Assembly: GCA_022495995.1 (NCBI GenBank)
Contig: JAFEMH010003614.1
Coordinates: forward strand, 1 to 64,000
Direction of reading: 5' to 3'
Source: Adenophora triphylla var. japonica
Lineage: Eukaryota; Streptophyta; Magnoliopsida; Asterales; Campanulaceae
DNA length: 64,000 nucleotides
Position 1 is the stretch's first letter, and the number at the start of each line of letters is the position of its first letter. The position numbers and the translations under genes are program-made. Below are positions 33,488-45,597 of this stretch, one piece after another. The notes under the pieces were generated by a model. The model made no database searches. It was not told the DNA's origin and was given only the letters and a program-made list of their open reading frames with translations.

Positions 33488-34045
33488 TATATATATATAC
33501 ATAACTTGATACTTGCCCCCCTTTACAATACAATACGAGATTTCCTAAGTTGACCAACTCAAGCTATGCCCCAATATTTATTAACCTAATGACTTGATAT
33601 TAACAATTGTGCAATTGTGTTCTAGCAACCCCGAAAATGACAAAGTGATCCTATAAAAGTACTTAGGTCAAATGACAAGGATCCGGGAAAAATGAAAGTG
33701 GAGTTGTGATGGTGCAACTAAGGTTTAAATGATTCAATGTGCTTTCAATTCCCATCATGACAATACACACAAAAAACAATGGCAACGCAAAATACAACTC
33801 TCAATCATCATAGACTTCAATGGCAACCACCAAATTTAGCAAAATGGACAACTTTTTTTTTTTTTTTTTTTTATAACTAACACTACTTTAAACTACACTA
33901 ACTACACTAGATAATGATAGCATGATGATAGCAGACAAAAAGCAAAACCAATCAAATGAGCACCCACACCCCCAAACCTAAATTATGCATTGACCCCAAT
34001 GCACGTAAACATGGAAAGTAAAAAGGGCGGGTGTACCTCAATCCA
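32781..34045 (-). other. 3' noncoding region of B
   Basis: About 1.3 kb between the extra ORF and the PPT. It contains (AT)n at 33347-33371, three poly-T runs (33372-33399, 33459-33486 and 33847-33872) and a second (TA)n at 33487-33500. No coding sequence. Confidence 0.7.
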
Positions 34046-35251
34046 TCACTGGGGCGGGGGATACGGAGGAGCTTGTTGGCCAAAATATTGTTGAAGGAGA
34101 CTCTCTTGGCGGGCCCAATGAGCTTGGGCATCCGCAGTTTGTTGTGACCTCCAAGCTCGGGCCTCCTCAAACTCGGCCCTTTGTCTTTGATCCATCCCGC
34201 TAACCTCCATCCTCAATTCCCCGAACTCCCCCCTCAAAAGAGATAATTGAGAGCTCATCTCCGCTCTCCACGCTTCTTCTCTCTCCCTATCGGGACCGTC
34301 ATCTCCAAACTCACTTTCCTCCTCCTCACTCTCTTCCTCTTCCTCGACCACCTTCTTTCTTTTAGAGGAACCCTCCCCGCTCTGTTTTGGGTGGCTCTTC
34401 TCTACAAAAGTTTTCACATTAATCATTCCCGGACACCTCAAATCCTTACTCACTCCCCCTCCGGTCATAGCCACTTTCCCTTTGGCACACAAAGCGGTGA
34501 TCAACAGGGGAAAGTTGAAGTTGGACTGGCTTAAATTCCCCGCCGTTCGCTTAATTTCATCATGAATGACCCGGCCGGTATCAATATATTCCCCCTGCCA
34601 TAACAAATGCAAAAGCAATGCCCGCTTCCAGTTCACTTCATGATCATGCCCACTCGGCAAGATCCTTTCACAAATAAAGCGGTGCAAGAACTTCAAAGAC
34701 CTGGGCAGATCACACGACTTTGCCACTTTCCCTTTGGCCACCACTTTTGGGTCAAGAGTTCCGAAAGTGGGAACAATCAAATCCTTCATCGTCGACTTCC
34801 AATTGTTTCTGTTGACTGATTTCAACGCTTTAGTGAATTGACATTCCCTAGTTGGAGTGTCACTTTCCATTTTAAAAAACTTGTTGATCGTCTCCACAGA
34901 ATAATCAACATTTTTGCCCCGGACTCGGGATTTCTGATCCTCCCCCAACATTATTAGCTCAGCAACATTTGCATAGAACTCTCTCACCAAAATAGTAGAC
35001 CCGGCATTGAGAAGCTTGGATCCGAGATGTTGCCATTTGTACCTTGCCACAATGTCATCAAGGTCCATTCCGGTAAAATCAAAACCCGGCTCCACATTCA
35101 TTTTTACCATCTCCCAAGTCCCGAAATGGTCCTCGGCCATAGCTCCCACAAATTTCGATTTATCCCTAGGTGGAAGACCGGGGGGAATGGGCTTGCTAGC
35201 CTTTTGCAATTTATTCATGTTGTCTACCAAGTCCCAGCAATTAAAATGCAA
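34046..35251 (-). CDS. extra ORF of B (putative plant transposon protein domain)
   Basis: 401 codons, intact, at the position where Athila elements carry their third, so-called env-like ORF. Residues about 90-300 resemble the plant transposon protein family found with Athila (REFYANVAEL, VRGKNVDYSVETINKFF, then the LLHLLWQGEYIDTGRVIHDEI region). The tail has a basic stretch SSKRKKVV, an acidic run of Glu, a coiled-coil-like segment and a Gln/Pro end. I see no signal peptide and no transmembrane segment, so nothing supports a membrane envelope role. It is the only full-length ORF left in B, which is odd given the broken pol. Function unknown. Confidence 0.75.
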   Translation of the reverse strand: MHFNCWDLVDNMNKLQKASKPIPPGLPPRDKSKFVGAMAEDHFGTWEMVKMNVEPGFDFTGMDLDDIVARYKWQHLGSKLLNAGSTILVREFYANVAELIMLGEDQKSRVRGKNVDYSVETINKFFKMESDTPTRECQFTKALKSVNRNNWKSTMKDLIVPTFGTLDPKVVAKGKVAKSCDLPRSLKFLHRFICERILPSGHDHEVNWKRALLLHLLWQGEYIDTGRVIHDEIKRTAGNLSQSNFNFPLLITALCAKGKVAMTGGGVSKDLRCPGMINVKTFVEKSHPKQSGEGSSKRKKVVEEEEESEEEESEFGDDGPDREREEAWRAEMSSQLSLLRGEFGELRMEVSGMDQRQRAEFEEARAWRSQQTADAQAHWARQESLLQQYFGQQAPPYPPPQ

Positions 35252-36488
35252 AGAGAGGGAGAAATTTGAGTCTTACAAATATTCGCCGGAAAAAGTTGCC
35301 GGAATTTGGCCGGAAAATTCGCCGGAGTGAAAGGAGGTGACCGGAACAATGGAAAATGGACTAGATTGTGCTTCCCTTCAAGAATCCTTCATTAATCCAA
35401 GCTAGGAGCCACGAAATTCACAAACCCAATTTCTTCCTCAACTTTGACAATTTCTTCAAATGCGGCTTCAAAATTAGTGATTTAGGGCTAAGATTTTCGG
35501 CTAGGGGGAGTATATGGTGAGGGGAAGAAGATTTGGTGAAGGATGATGGAAGATTTGATGATTTTAGGGGATGATTTGAAGAGGGAAATGAAGAATTTTA
35601 GAGAGAGAGAAAGAAGAAATTCGAAACTGTAGAGAGAGAAAGGGGGGGTGTGCGTTGTTAACTGAGAGAGAGAGAGTGAGGGAGTGAGCAACAAGGGTTT
35701 TGGGAAGGATTTTTGACCGGTCAAGTGAAGAAGGGCGACCGCCCATGGTGTAACGGCGATCGCCGTATGCCCACGGCAATTGATGGGCGCTGGGGGGGAT
35801 GGTTTGGCGTTCGCCCATGGGTCCCAAACTTCCTTTTCAGCCCAAAATTTTCTAAGTTAGCCCCCATTCAATCACCACCATATTGTCCATAATCCAATGA
35901 ATGAACCTAGAATTCTGAAAATCACCACAAAATAAAAAAACAAAGCATAATACCTATTGATGCAAAATAAAAATAGAAAAAAAAACTGACATAAAATTAA
36001 AATATTTTTCGAGGGTGACACTATAAACACTCCCCTATAAACCCACAAACTCGGGGAGATCCTTTCGGATGACTCAATACTTCAACAATTTAAAACAAAA
36101 CTAACTACTCTAAATTACTCTAGTTTGGTAAAATAAGTTGACCGCACCGAAGTTGCCTACGTCCCCATTACAATGAACGGACTACTCATTGAAACGAGCT
36201 CAGGTCACCGTAGTTCAAACCTTTCCCCTCAATAAATGAGAGGAAGACACAATTTGACTCGATTTTTTTTTTTTTTTAAATAAATACCACTAAATACCAC
36301 CACCCCCAAACCTAAATCATGCTATGTCCTCATGGCAACATAAAGCGAGAGAAACACGATTTTAGTTGGGAGTGACAATACGACTCTAAAGTAAAAACAT
36401 AAAGCAAATAAATGGTACCTCGTTGGGTTGGCTCCCAACTAGCGCTTTGTTTAACGTCGTTAGCTCGACCCAAGGCATTTGCAAACAA
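35252..36488 (-). other. spacer between integrase and extra ORF of B, with dyads
   Basis: Holds GGGCGACCGCCC (35733-35744), the perfect palindrome CGGCGATCGCCG (35754-35765) and GGCGTTCGCC (35806-35815), the same dyad class as in the B LTR, about 480-565 bp upstream of the extra ORF. Between them and the ORF is a purine/pyrimidine-biased GA stretch (35597-35680) and a weak TATA-like CCATATAC on the minus strand near 35517-35510. It may be an internal promoter (inference). Confidence 0.5.
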
Positions 36489-38640
36489 TCAGTGAATGCC
36501 CTCCGGCTCCACAAGCTCAATGACATCTACATCTTCATTCATGGAAACTCCTTCATAGTATGGCTTCACCCGATGCCCATTGACTTTGAACACATTTCCG
36601 GTCCCCACATTCTTGAGCTCAACTGCTCCATGGGGAAAAATCTTCACAAGTTCGAAGGGCCCCGTCCACTTGGATTTCAATTTTCCGGGAAACAATCTTA
36701 AACGGGAGTTGAAGAGAAGAACCTTCATGCCCGGATTCAACTCCTTAGACCTCAAGAGCTTGTCATGGTAACGCTTAGTTCTTTCTTTGTAAAGCTTGGC
36801 ACTTCCATAACTTTCTTGTCTCAACTCTTCAAGCTCATTCAAATTGAGCATCCTCATTTCTCCCGCCTTGTCAAGGTCCATGTTCAACTCCTTAACGGCC
36901 CAATAAGCTTTGTGCTCCAATTCCACCGGCAAATGACACTCTTTCCCATAAACAATTCGAAATGGGCTCATGCCAATTGGTGTTTTGTAGGCCGTACGGT
37001 ACGCCCAAAGAGCATCATGAAGTTTTAAAGCCCAATCCTTCCTATTCGGGCGAACCGTCTTCTCAAGGACCGCCTTAATTTGGCGATTGCTCACTTCAAC
37101 TTGACCGGAGGTTTGAGGATGGTATGCGGTTGCAAGCTTGTGAATGACTCCATACTTCTTCAAGGTGCTATTGAAATGGCGGTTGGTGAAATGAGTGCCT
37201 TGGTCACTTATGATTGCCCTTGGAACTCCATACCTACTAAAGATATTATCACAAACAAACTTGGAGACAATGTTAGCATCATTAGTCCTGTGGCAATGGC
37301 CTCCACCCATTTGGACACATAATCAACGGCAACCAAAATATAAAGATAACCATGGGAAGGGGGGAAGGGGCCCATAAAATCTATGCCCCATACATCAAAA
37401 ATATCAACAACAAGATTAATTTGCAAAGGCATTTCATCTCTCTTCCCAATTCCCCCACTTCTTTGACACTTATCACACTTTTTGGTAAATTCATTTGCTT
37501 CCCGGAATATGGTAGGCCAATAAAGTCCGGCTTGAAAGATTTTTCTAGCGGTTTTTGGACCACTAAAATGTCCACCACATTGAAGTTCATGGCAAAAACG
37601 CAAGACACTTTCTTGCTCATATTCCGAAACACACCTCCTCAAGAGTTTGTCGGGGCAAACCTTCCACAAGTAGGGATCATCCCACAAATAATTCTTCACA
37701 TCCGACTTAAATTTCCTTTTTTGATCATTGGTGAAATGTGAGGGAATCATGTGGGAAACTAGGTAGTTAACTAAGTCCGCATACCAAGGTTCTTGAGTGT
37801 GCAATGCAAAGAGTTGCTCATCCGGAAAATTCTCATTAACCGGAATTGCATCTTCATTAGTGTCTTGGTGGGCTAAGTTCTCTAACCTAGACAAATGGTC
37901 CGCTACCACATTTTCGGTTCCCTTTTTATCTCTAATCTCTATGTCAAACTCTTGGAGCAAAAGCATCCACCGCAAAAGTCTAGGCTTAGCATCTTTCTTG
38001 TTCAACAAAAATCTCAAGGCGGCATGATCCGAATAGACAATCACCTTTGATCCAAGCAAGTATGAACGGAATTTTTCCAAAGCAAACACTACCGCCAAAA
38101 ATTCCTTTTTCGGTAGTAGTGTAGTTTAATTGAGCATCATTCAAAGTTCTACTTGCATAATGAATCACATAAGGTAATTTGTCTATTCGTTGACCCAAAA
38201 CCGCTCCAATGGCAAAATCCGAGGCATCACACATAATTTCAAAAGCATGAGACCAATTAGGACTAGAAAGTATAGGAGCACAAGTCAACTTCTCCTTAAG
38301 CAAATTAAAAGCATGCACACAATCATCATCAAAAAGAAATTCGGAGTCCTTAGCAAGTAGGTTACATAACGGCTTGCAAATTTTTGAAAAATCTTTAATA
38401 AAACGCCGATAGAAACCCGCATGGCCTAGAAAACTCCGAATTCCTCTCACATTGGTGGGATGGGGAAGTTTAGCAATCACATCGATCTTTGCCCTATCTA
38501 CTTCTATCCCATTCTTTGACACAATGTGGCCCAAAACAATCCCATGCCTAACAAGAAAATGACATTTTTCCCAACTCAAGGTTAAGTTGGTTTCACAACA
38601 CCTCTTCAACACAGTAAGTCAAGTTTCCTAGGCATCCTTC
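36489..38640 (-). pseudogene. RNase H and integrase of B, frames broken
   Basis: From 38612: RT thumb (SWEKCHFLVRHGIVLGHIVS), RNase H with EIMCDASDFAIGAVLGQ, a frameshift near 38100, [18 protein letters not shown], then the integrase zinc finger ([15 protein letters not shown]...CDKCQRSG), catalytic Asp in [11 protein letters not shown], a frameshift near 37290, second Asp in IISDQGTHF, Glu in [13 protein letters not shown], and the C-terminal [10 protein letters not shown] region. At least three separate frames are required. Confidence 0.88.
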
Positions 38641-39382
38641 AAAGCTATCACCATAAACGGAGAAATCATCCATGAATACTTCTACACTCCTCTCAATCAT
38701 GTCCGAGAATATGGAGGTCATGCACCTTCAAAGGTCGCCGGTGCATTGCAAAGGCCAAATGGCATCCTCCTATAGGCAAATGTTCCAAAAGGACATGTGA
38801 AAGTGGTTTTAGATTGGTCCTCGGAGCAATTGGAATTTGATTGTAGCCCGAGAAACCATCCAAGAAGCAATAATATTCATGTCCCGCCAACCTTTCCAAG
38901 ATTTGGTCCATAAAAGGTAAAGGAAAGTGGTCTTTTCTTGTTGCGGCATTCAACTTTCGCAAGTCTATACACATTCTAAGACCCGTCACTTCCCTCATGG
39001 GCACATCCTCACCACTCTCATTTTGGACAACCGTGATACCCGACCTCTTTGGTACAACTTGTACCGGGCTCACCCATTCACTATCGGAGATAGGAAAAAT
39101 GATTCCGGCATCTAGTAGTTTAAGAACTTCCTTCCTCACCGCCTCCTCCATGTGTGGGTTCAACCTTCTTTGTCTTTCTCTAGTCGGCTTGGCACCGTCT
39201 ATGAGATGAATTTTATGCATACACATGGTGGGACTAATTCCCTTTATGTCCTTTAAGGTCCAACCTATGGCTTCTTTGTACTCCTTGAGCACATTAATCA
39301 ATTGCATCTCTTGGTCAAAGGTTAGATTGGAAGCAATGATGACCGGCAAGGTCTCACATTCTCCCAAGAACACATACTTCAA
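38641..39382 (-). pseudogene. reverse transcriptase of B, broken
   Basis: GWTLKDIKGISPTMCMHKI opens the domain, followed by TGLRMCIDLRKLNAATRKDHFPLPFMDQ and GFSGYNQI. The frame is lost before the catalytic site, which is present as FMDDFSVYG at 38676-38650 in another frame. FMDD instead of Y-x-DD is normal in Athila. Confidence 0.88.
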
Positions 39383-40038
39383 ATTACCCGGAGGGGTTTC
39401 ATTTCAAGAATTGGGGGAGTCACAATTGATGGCGCCATCCTCTCATTGAAGTGGCCTAGGGGGTGATATGGGCCATCACAAGGATTTTCATCAACCTTTT
39501 CAATGGCCATCAAGTGGGAACCCACATTATCCCTAGATTTCTCACCGCTCATCAACAACCTATCAAGTTCCTCACAAGCCCTATCACGCCATGAAAACTC
39601 CTCTACACACTCATCAATGACATCAATAAAGTTGCAAGAATTTTCATCATCGAAAGCACCTCTCATGGTTTCTAGAACCGTTATTTCAATTGTCTCGTTA
39701 GCCACGGTCATTGACAAGGTTCCATTCCCCACATTTATGATTGAGTTGGTGGTGGCCATAAAAGGACGCCCAAGCAAGATAGGCGTGTCCCGACCACTAC
39801 CTTCACATTTTGGCATTTCAAGAACAACAAAGTCCACGGGGACTATGAGTGAGTTCACTTGAACTAAAACATCCTCCACAATGCCCAAAGGTCTCTTGAT
39901 AGAGCGATCGGCAAGTTGGAGAGCCATTGTGGTGGGTTTTAGTTCGGGCAAACCCATCTCCACATACATGTAATGAGGTAACAAGTTGATGCTAGCACCA
40001 AGGTCTAACATAGCCTTCACCTCTTTGGAGTCCCCCAA
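39379..40038 (-). CDS. aspartic protease region of B
   Basis: Open frame of 219 codons with MLDLGASINLLPHYMYVEMG (active-site Asp in DLGA, typical of Athila) and ILLGRPFMATTNSIINV. It overlaps the RT frame by four bases, so it is separated from it by a frame change. Cleaves Gag-Pol in intact relatives. Confidence 0.8.
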   Translation of the reverse strand: MGDSKEVKAMLDLGASINLLPHYMYVEMGLPELKPTTMALQLADRSIKRPLGIVEDVLVQVNSLIVPVDFVVLEMPKCEGSGRDTPILLGRPFMATTNSIINVGNGTLSMTVANETIEITVLETMRGAFDDENSCNFIDVIDECVEEFSWRDRACEELDRLLMSGEKSRDNVGSHLMAIEKVDENPCDGPYHPLGHFNERMAPSIVTPPILEMKPLRVI

Positions 40039-41937
40039 AGTGACAGAGATAACAAAGCTCCCTGGTCCTTAAGTTTGGGTGGAAGGTTATGTCGTACCAC
40101 GACACTAGCATCTTCTCCCATTAACACTTTCTCATCTTTCCCATACTTGTATTTCTTAGAGTTGATTTCTTTGAAAAATTTGGCATAAGCCGGCACATTT
40201 TTGATGACACTCAACAAAGGGAGATTGATGTTTACTTTGGAAAACATTTCCATCAATTCCGACATTTGTTGGTTAATCTTGTGTTTAAGAAATCGTCCGG
40301 GAAATGGCATGGGAGGCACATATGGCTTGGGAGCAATTGGAGAATCATTTTTGGCATTGTCTCCCAAATCATTTGTGCTCTTTTCCACATTTTCTATATT
40401 AACCTCTTCAACAAGAGGTGGGGAGGGAAGATGGAGAAGAAAGTACCTCCTCACCTACTTGTTTTCCACTTCGAAGGGTAATGATAGCCTTGGCTTGGTG
40501 GCCTTGGCTAGGGAAAGTACCGGGCTTGTGTGCTTGAAGAGCTTCCGCAATTTGACCCATTTGAATTTCCAACTTTTTGAAAGCCGCCTCACTATTCTTT
40601 GTTGCTTGTTGGCTTTCAACTCTCAATTGTTGGTTTTCGGCCCTTATTTGTTGATTCTCGGCCTTCAACTCATCCATAGCAACTTCCCATGGGGCTTTTC
40701 TTTGCTCAAATTGTCCGGGTGGAGGTTGAGGATGGAGAGACTTATGTTGTTGTTGATTTTGATTGCCTCCCCATGAAAAGTTTGGGTGATTCCTCCACCC
40801 CGGATTATATGAATTTCCAAATTGGTTGCTTTGAGGAGGCCTATAGCCTTGACCTTGGTGACCTTGCCCATAAGTGTTTTGCCCATATCCTTGCATAGCG
40901 TTTACCTGTTCATTACCAAAACTCGGACCACTTTGACAATCATTAGTAGCATGAGAATTGGAGCCACAAAAAGTACAAAAATCATTCACCACATTAGCAT
41001 TGGAAGAAGGACCACTCATAGACAATTTATCAAGTTTTTGATTAATTAAGGCCATTTGTCTTGCCATGTCATCATTGGGACTCAACTCATACATGCCTTT
41101 TCCCTTTCCCCGAGACCCTTTTTGTTGAGAATTTGCTCCCAACATTTCAAACAAAGCTTGGGTCTCCTCGGGAGTCTTTAGTCCAAGAGTGCCACCGGCG
41201 GCATTGTCAACCATGGTTTGGTTCACATTGTTCAAACCATCATAGAAGGTTTGATGGAGCAAAGGTAGGGAGAAATTGTGATGAGGGCATTGCACTAAAA
41301 GCATCTTAAACCTATCCCAAGTTTCATGAAAAGCTTCTCCGGGATCTTGTTGGAAATTTATAATCTTTTGCCTATAAAGTGCAAGTTTCTCATGAGAGAA
41401 GAATTTGGTAAGAAAAGCATCATGGAGTTGTGCCCAAGTTATAATGCTCCTAGGGGGAAGCAACATAAGCCAAGTTTTGGCTTGATCCTTTAAGGCAAAG
41501 GGGAAACATTTTAAACGCATTTGTTCCTCCGTGACCCCTTGCCTACCCGGAAAACTTGACACGGTCATCAAATATTCACGCAAGAAATTCAAAGAGTCCT
41601 CATTCGGGAGACCATAAAAATTGGGCAACATGTTAAAGTATTGCCCCTTTATCTCGAAATTCTTGGCCTCCGGAGTAAGGACGATGCAAGAAGTGGCCGT
41701 ATCAACTCTAGGCCGCAAAAAGTCATTCATTATAGGAGGCGGTTCCGCCATCTCCTCAATGATTTCTTCTTCCTCGGTGGAAGACGTGCTAAGTTCACTA
41801 AGTTCTTCGCCCGACCCCGAAACCGGTGTGTCCGAGTCCGTGCCGGAATCTCGAGTAGGAGTTAAGCCCCTCTCAAATCTATCAATGGCGTTGTTTCCAC
41901 GAACTAACGGGGAGTTCAAGGAACGTCGCCCAAACAT
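40017..41937 (-). pseudogene. gag of B
   Basis: Main frame 41937-40408 (509 codons): a variable N terminus rich in Ser/Glu, then the Retrotrans_gag capsid (GQYFNMLPNFYGLPNEDSL, FPFALKDQAKTWLMLLP, FFSHEKLALYRQKI), a single zinc knuckle CTFCGSNSHATNDC at about 41000-40950, a Gln-rich tail and a coiled coil (repeated RAENQQLR). The end of Gag (ENVEKSTNDLGDN...PPLPFPGRF type) follows in another frame (40454-40017), so there is one frameshift near 40430. Confidence 0.88.
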
Positions 41938-41972
41938 ACACTACTCAAATAGACCAAATGCCCTAAACAAGT

Positions 41973-41990
41973 CCCCGGCAACGGCGCCAA
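41973..41990 (-). other. primer binding site of B (tRNA-Asp type)
   Basis: Minus strand TGGCGCCGTTGCCGGGGA, five bases from the LTR. This is the canonical Athila-class PBS. Confidence 0.9.
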
Positions 41991-42904
41991 AAACTTGATG
42001 GAATATTTCTCCCACTTGTAATAAAATACCTCTCGCAAGTGTACGAGTGTCGTTGTGAAAGCGTACACAAGTAGGGGTCGTGTCCACGGAGAATTGTTGG
42101 GTGAATGAGTCAATTAGAGAAATGCAAACAAAGGTAATCTAAAAGGGGGGGGGGTTTGGTTTTGGATCAAACAACAACTACAATGATCAATAATTAAAAT
42201 TAAATCTAGAAATAACAAATAAACAAGAGAGCAATTTCAAATAGAGAGTGAAACAATGATAAGAGAGGATTCCATGGATTGGACTCAACACACCACTAAT
42301 CTATGCCAATATTGATATAAATCTTGATTCCAATCTAGAGTTCATTCACTTGGGTAAAGATTGGGACGGTGAGACGGCCGGATTGCAATCTTACTTTTTC
42401 CAACCAATTTTACTTCACAAATCAAGTTGATAAAATTAATTTAGAAAAGCATTACACTTTAAGGAATGTATGAACAAAACCCACTTAGATTCCAATCAAG
42501 TTATCACAATGGGTTTCTCATCAAAGCATTGGTCACAATAGAAAAATCCCCAAATCAATGGAAGAAATTAAAACCCACATGAGTAAAAAGGTGATTTAGG
42601 ACTAAATCATAAATACAACCCTTCAAACCCCTAGTTAGGCATATGCAAAGATGAGCTAGAATGAAATCAAATGGGTAAAGTAATTATGGCATAAATTAAT
42701 GATAGTGCTTACATCCAACCCATGAAATTAGAGAATTAGCTACACATATTAAGCATTTAAACAAACAAAACTAATTAATAAAAGCATGAAACAACTTATC
42801 TTGATTGAAGAAAAATCACACAAACCCTAACTTTCTCTCTCTAGAACTTGCCTCCTTTTGTTCTTGCCAAAAAAAAGATCCCCTAAAATTATATCAACAT
42901 TTTC

Positions 42905-42912
42905 TATTTATA
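42905..42912 (-). promoter_or_regulatory. TATA box of B 5' LTR
   Basis: TATAAATA on the minus strand, in the U3/R region. Confidence 0.68.
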
Positions 42913-43040
42913 CTACAAAGACCAAGGCTGAAAAGGGAGAAGGCTTTTGAGTTCAATTGGGCTAAAATAACAATTTTGGCCCAATTATAACAATAGAAAA
43001 TAGAAAACATCCGTAAAAATGGAAAAGGGCCGAAGCTGAA

Positions 43041-43245
43041 GGGCGACCGATAGCGGTGGGCGACCGCCGTTGGACTGGGCGAGCAGCTTGGGGCGGCCGG
43101 GCGTGGCCGGGCCTGGCCTGGGCGTGGATGGGCGTGGCCGGCGTGGATGGGCGTCCGCCCCTTCATCATGGGCGCTCGCCGTATGGCTTCGGCCAGAAAA
43201 GGGCGCTGGGACATTGGCGTTCACAGGGGAAGAGGGCGTTCGCCC
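43041..43245 (-). promoter_or_regulatory. GC-rich dyad cluster in U3 of B
   Basis: GGGCGACCG (43041), GGGCGACCGCC (43058-43068), GGGCGTCCGCCC (43149-43160), GGGCGCTCGCC (43170-43180) and GGGCGTTCGCCC (43234-43245), with repeated GGGCGTGGCCG between them. The nearest is 129 bp upstream of the TATA box. Confidence 0.65.
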
Positions 43246-43516
43246 AATCAAGCTCTCCTCATTAATTAATTCCTTTCAAGCCCATGCTGCTGAGATATTC
43301 CCACTAGGCTTTGCATTTCCAAAATGCCTCTAAAGTCCCCCAAAGTTTGCTCCGCTCAGAATTTCATCATTTCTTCATATAAAATTGCCAAAACTCACCC
43401 ATTTCCCTGTCTAACAAAAACACTAACAAACACAAATTAAAAGCACTTTTTACTCAGGTTCTCACAATAAATAGAATTTTAGGAACATAATTTGGATGTA
43501 TAAAATACATCCATCA

Positions 43517-43521
43517 TTCGC
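43517..43521. repeat. target-site duplication of B, right
   Basis: TTCGC, identical to 31237-31241. Confidence 0.92.
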
Positions 43522-44249
43522 CTACATGGGGTGCCTAAGTCAATCACATCGGATCGGGATACAAAATTTCTGAGTCACTTTTGGCGTACTCTTTGGCGTA
43601 TATTTCAGACGTCGTTACAATTTAGTAGTTCATTTCACCCTCAAATAGATGGTCAAACAGAAGTGGTGAATCAGACGTTGGGTTCAATGATTTGTTGTCT
43701 GTGTGGGGATTTTCCTAAAAAGTGGGACTTAGCCTTGGCCACAGCCGAGTTTGCTTTCAACAACATGATCAATCGTACTACGAAGAAGTCACCTTTTGAA
43801 ATAGTTTATCAAAAGCCTCCTTCGTATACTCTTGATTTGATTCCTTTGCCAAAGGTTCCGGGATACAGTATAGCCGCTGAGCATATGGCGGAAATGATCG
43901 AGGCAGTTCAAACAGAAGTACGAAGAAATATTACAGAGTCAAATGCGAAGTACAAGGAACATGCAGACAAGCGACGTCGTTTGAAGGTCTTCAATATTGG
44001 TGACATGGTGATGGTTCATCTACGCAAGGAGAGATTCCCTCAAGGAACATATAACAAGCTACATCAAAAGAAACTTGGCCCTTGCAAGATTATTCATAAA
44101 ATCAATGATAATGCTTATGTGGTAGAATTACCAACATGATGGAATATCTCCTCGACTTTTAATGTGGCGGATTTAGTTGCATTTTACCCGGATGAGCCTC
44201 TTTATGATGACATAGATTCGAGGACGAATCCTTTTAAAGTAGGGGAGTA
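43522..44249 (+). pseudogene. pol of A, part 2 (integrase end) and PPT
   Basis: Takes up the integrase where B cut it: [11 protein letters not shown] in the wrong frame at first, then [17 protein letters not shown] (second Asp), [16 protein letters not shown] (Glu), [13 protein letters not shown], and the C-terminal [14 protein letters not shown]...[24 protein letters not shown] at 44137-44139 ends it; NVADLVAFYPDEPLYDD continues beyond the stop and is the usual tail of this family. No chromodomain is visible. The purine tract AAAGTAGGGGAGTA (44236-44249) is the PPT. Confidence 0.9.
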
Positions 44250-44581
44250 TGATGTAGATCGTGTTGAAGCAGAACAACTTGGGGACCAAGAGAACATCAC
44301 ATTTGAAAACACTGATGTTTAAAACAAAACAAAGCTGATGCAGAAGTGCTCGGCCGAGCTGTTCCTTGCCTCGGCCGAGGGAGCGACGACAGAAACTTGG
44401 TTGTTGAAAGGTGATTTGCTCGGTCGAGTCAAGCCATTTGCTCGGCCGAGCCAAAGCTATTGCTCGGCCGTGTCTTTTCTTCTACTCGGCCGTGCTATTC
44501 CTGGAAGGGTTGTGTCTATTGGGTTGATGTTGGTTGCTCGGCCGAGCCTTGTCCTTGCCTCGGCCGAGGGGTGCCTGGAAG
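44250..44581 (+). repeat. right (3') LTR of A, first half
   Basis: Matches 26910-27241. Ends at GGAAG (44577-44581), the duplication made by C. Confidence 0.93.
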
Positions 44582-45597
44582 TGTAGCGTTGCGAGAAAGA
44601 AATTCTAATTCCTTTTTATTTTTTATGAGTCGCCACCTATATTATTTGATTGGAAACATAGAAAAACCATTTGAAAGAGATTTGAGTTCGGGGCTTAGGT
44701 TATGAAATGGGTAGGTTTAGAAGGCATCCATTTCACCCAATCCGGGGATCGGTCTTGCTAAAGAAAAGAGAGGTTTTTCAAAAAAAGAAGTAAAAAACGA
44801 ATCTAAATACTACAAATAAAGGTCCATTTGACGAGGTCAAACGGAATGTAGAATCGATTGCTTCGAGACCGTCTCCATGATTTGGAGAGGCCATAGGCCG
44901 ATCCTAGATTCTATGGACTTATACCACTCTAACAATCAATTAGAAGGAGGTTTAGAAATTACCTTGCGTGAGGTGATTTGGGCAGAGTTTCGACTCAAGT
45001 TTAGAGTCGACCCTTCACACGGACAGAGCTTCGCCTTGGTCCTTGGTTTGGAGATTGATGCTTGTTTATCAACAAGGTTGACAAACAAACTATGAGGTGA
45101 GTTTTTAGGGTGATTTTGAGGGATTCCTTCAGGGAAAGAAAACGACAAAATGTGTGTGTTGTGTAAATTCGAGGTTTGGGATTTTCGACTTCCGACCTCC
45201 GATCCCTTGGAAGTCACCAAGTATTTATAGAGGTTGGATATGAAGAAGTGGAGAGTTAAAACCCTATCAGATGGTTCTAGAACTCCTCTCCCATTGGTTG
45301 GCCGGAGAGATAAAGTTTTATCTCGAAAAGAGGTTGAAATCGACGAGGGAACTGTCGTCTGCAATCTGCAGAGGGGGGATATCTCGCGCGAGACACGCCA
45401 TCTCGCGGCGAGATATTGCTCCTGTGGACAGTTTTGTCCTTTCCTCGTTATCTCGTATGCAGTTTAGTCCCAAACTAACGGTAGTTAGTCAAAACTTAAC
45501 GAAACATGACGAAATGGTGGATTTCTACTTCTTGACTCAAAGCGAGACTTAGAGTGGTATAAGTATGTTCCGATGTGTTCAGAATGGGGTGTCTACA
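44582..45597 (-). repeat. left (3') LTR of C
   Basis: 1016 bp. In element orientation TGTAGACACCCC...GCGTTGCTACA-type ends; homologous to the T1 LTR at both ends. Confidence 0.92.

Larger units (their letters stand above)
31242..43516 (-). mobile_element. Athila-like Ty3/gypsy element B inside A
   Basis: Two 1521-bp LTRs that are nearly identical, TTCGC duplication, Athila-class PBS and PPT, and a minus-strand order of LTR, gag, protease, RT, RNase H, integrase, extra ORF, LTR. The gag, the DLGASINLLP protease and the FMDDFSVYG RT signature fit the Athila lineage. Length 12.3 kb. The pol frames are broken in several places although the LTRs are very similar, so it may have been copied in already defective form. 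Confidence 0.93.
41996..43516 (-). repeat. right (5') LTR of B
   Basis: 1521 bp. TATAAATA on the minus strand at 42912-42905. Differs from the left LTR mainly in a G-run length (42147), at 43023 and in a short block at 43049-43058. Confidence 0.92.

Noticed and set aside
34046..35251. Envelope protein function for the extra ORF of B
   Set aside because: No signal peptide, transmembrane segment or cleavage site is visible; only its position recalls an env gene.
43981..44249. Chromodomain at the end of the A integrase
   Set aside because: The tail after the integrase is short and lacks the aromatic cage residues and fold of a chromodomain.
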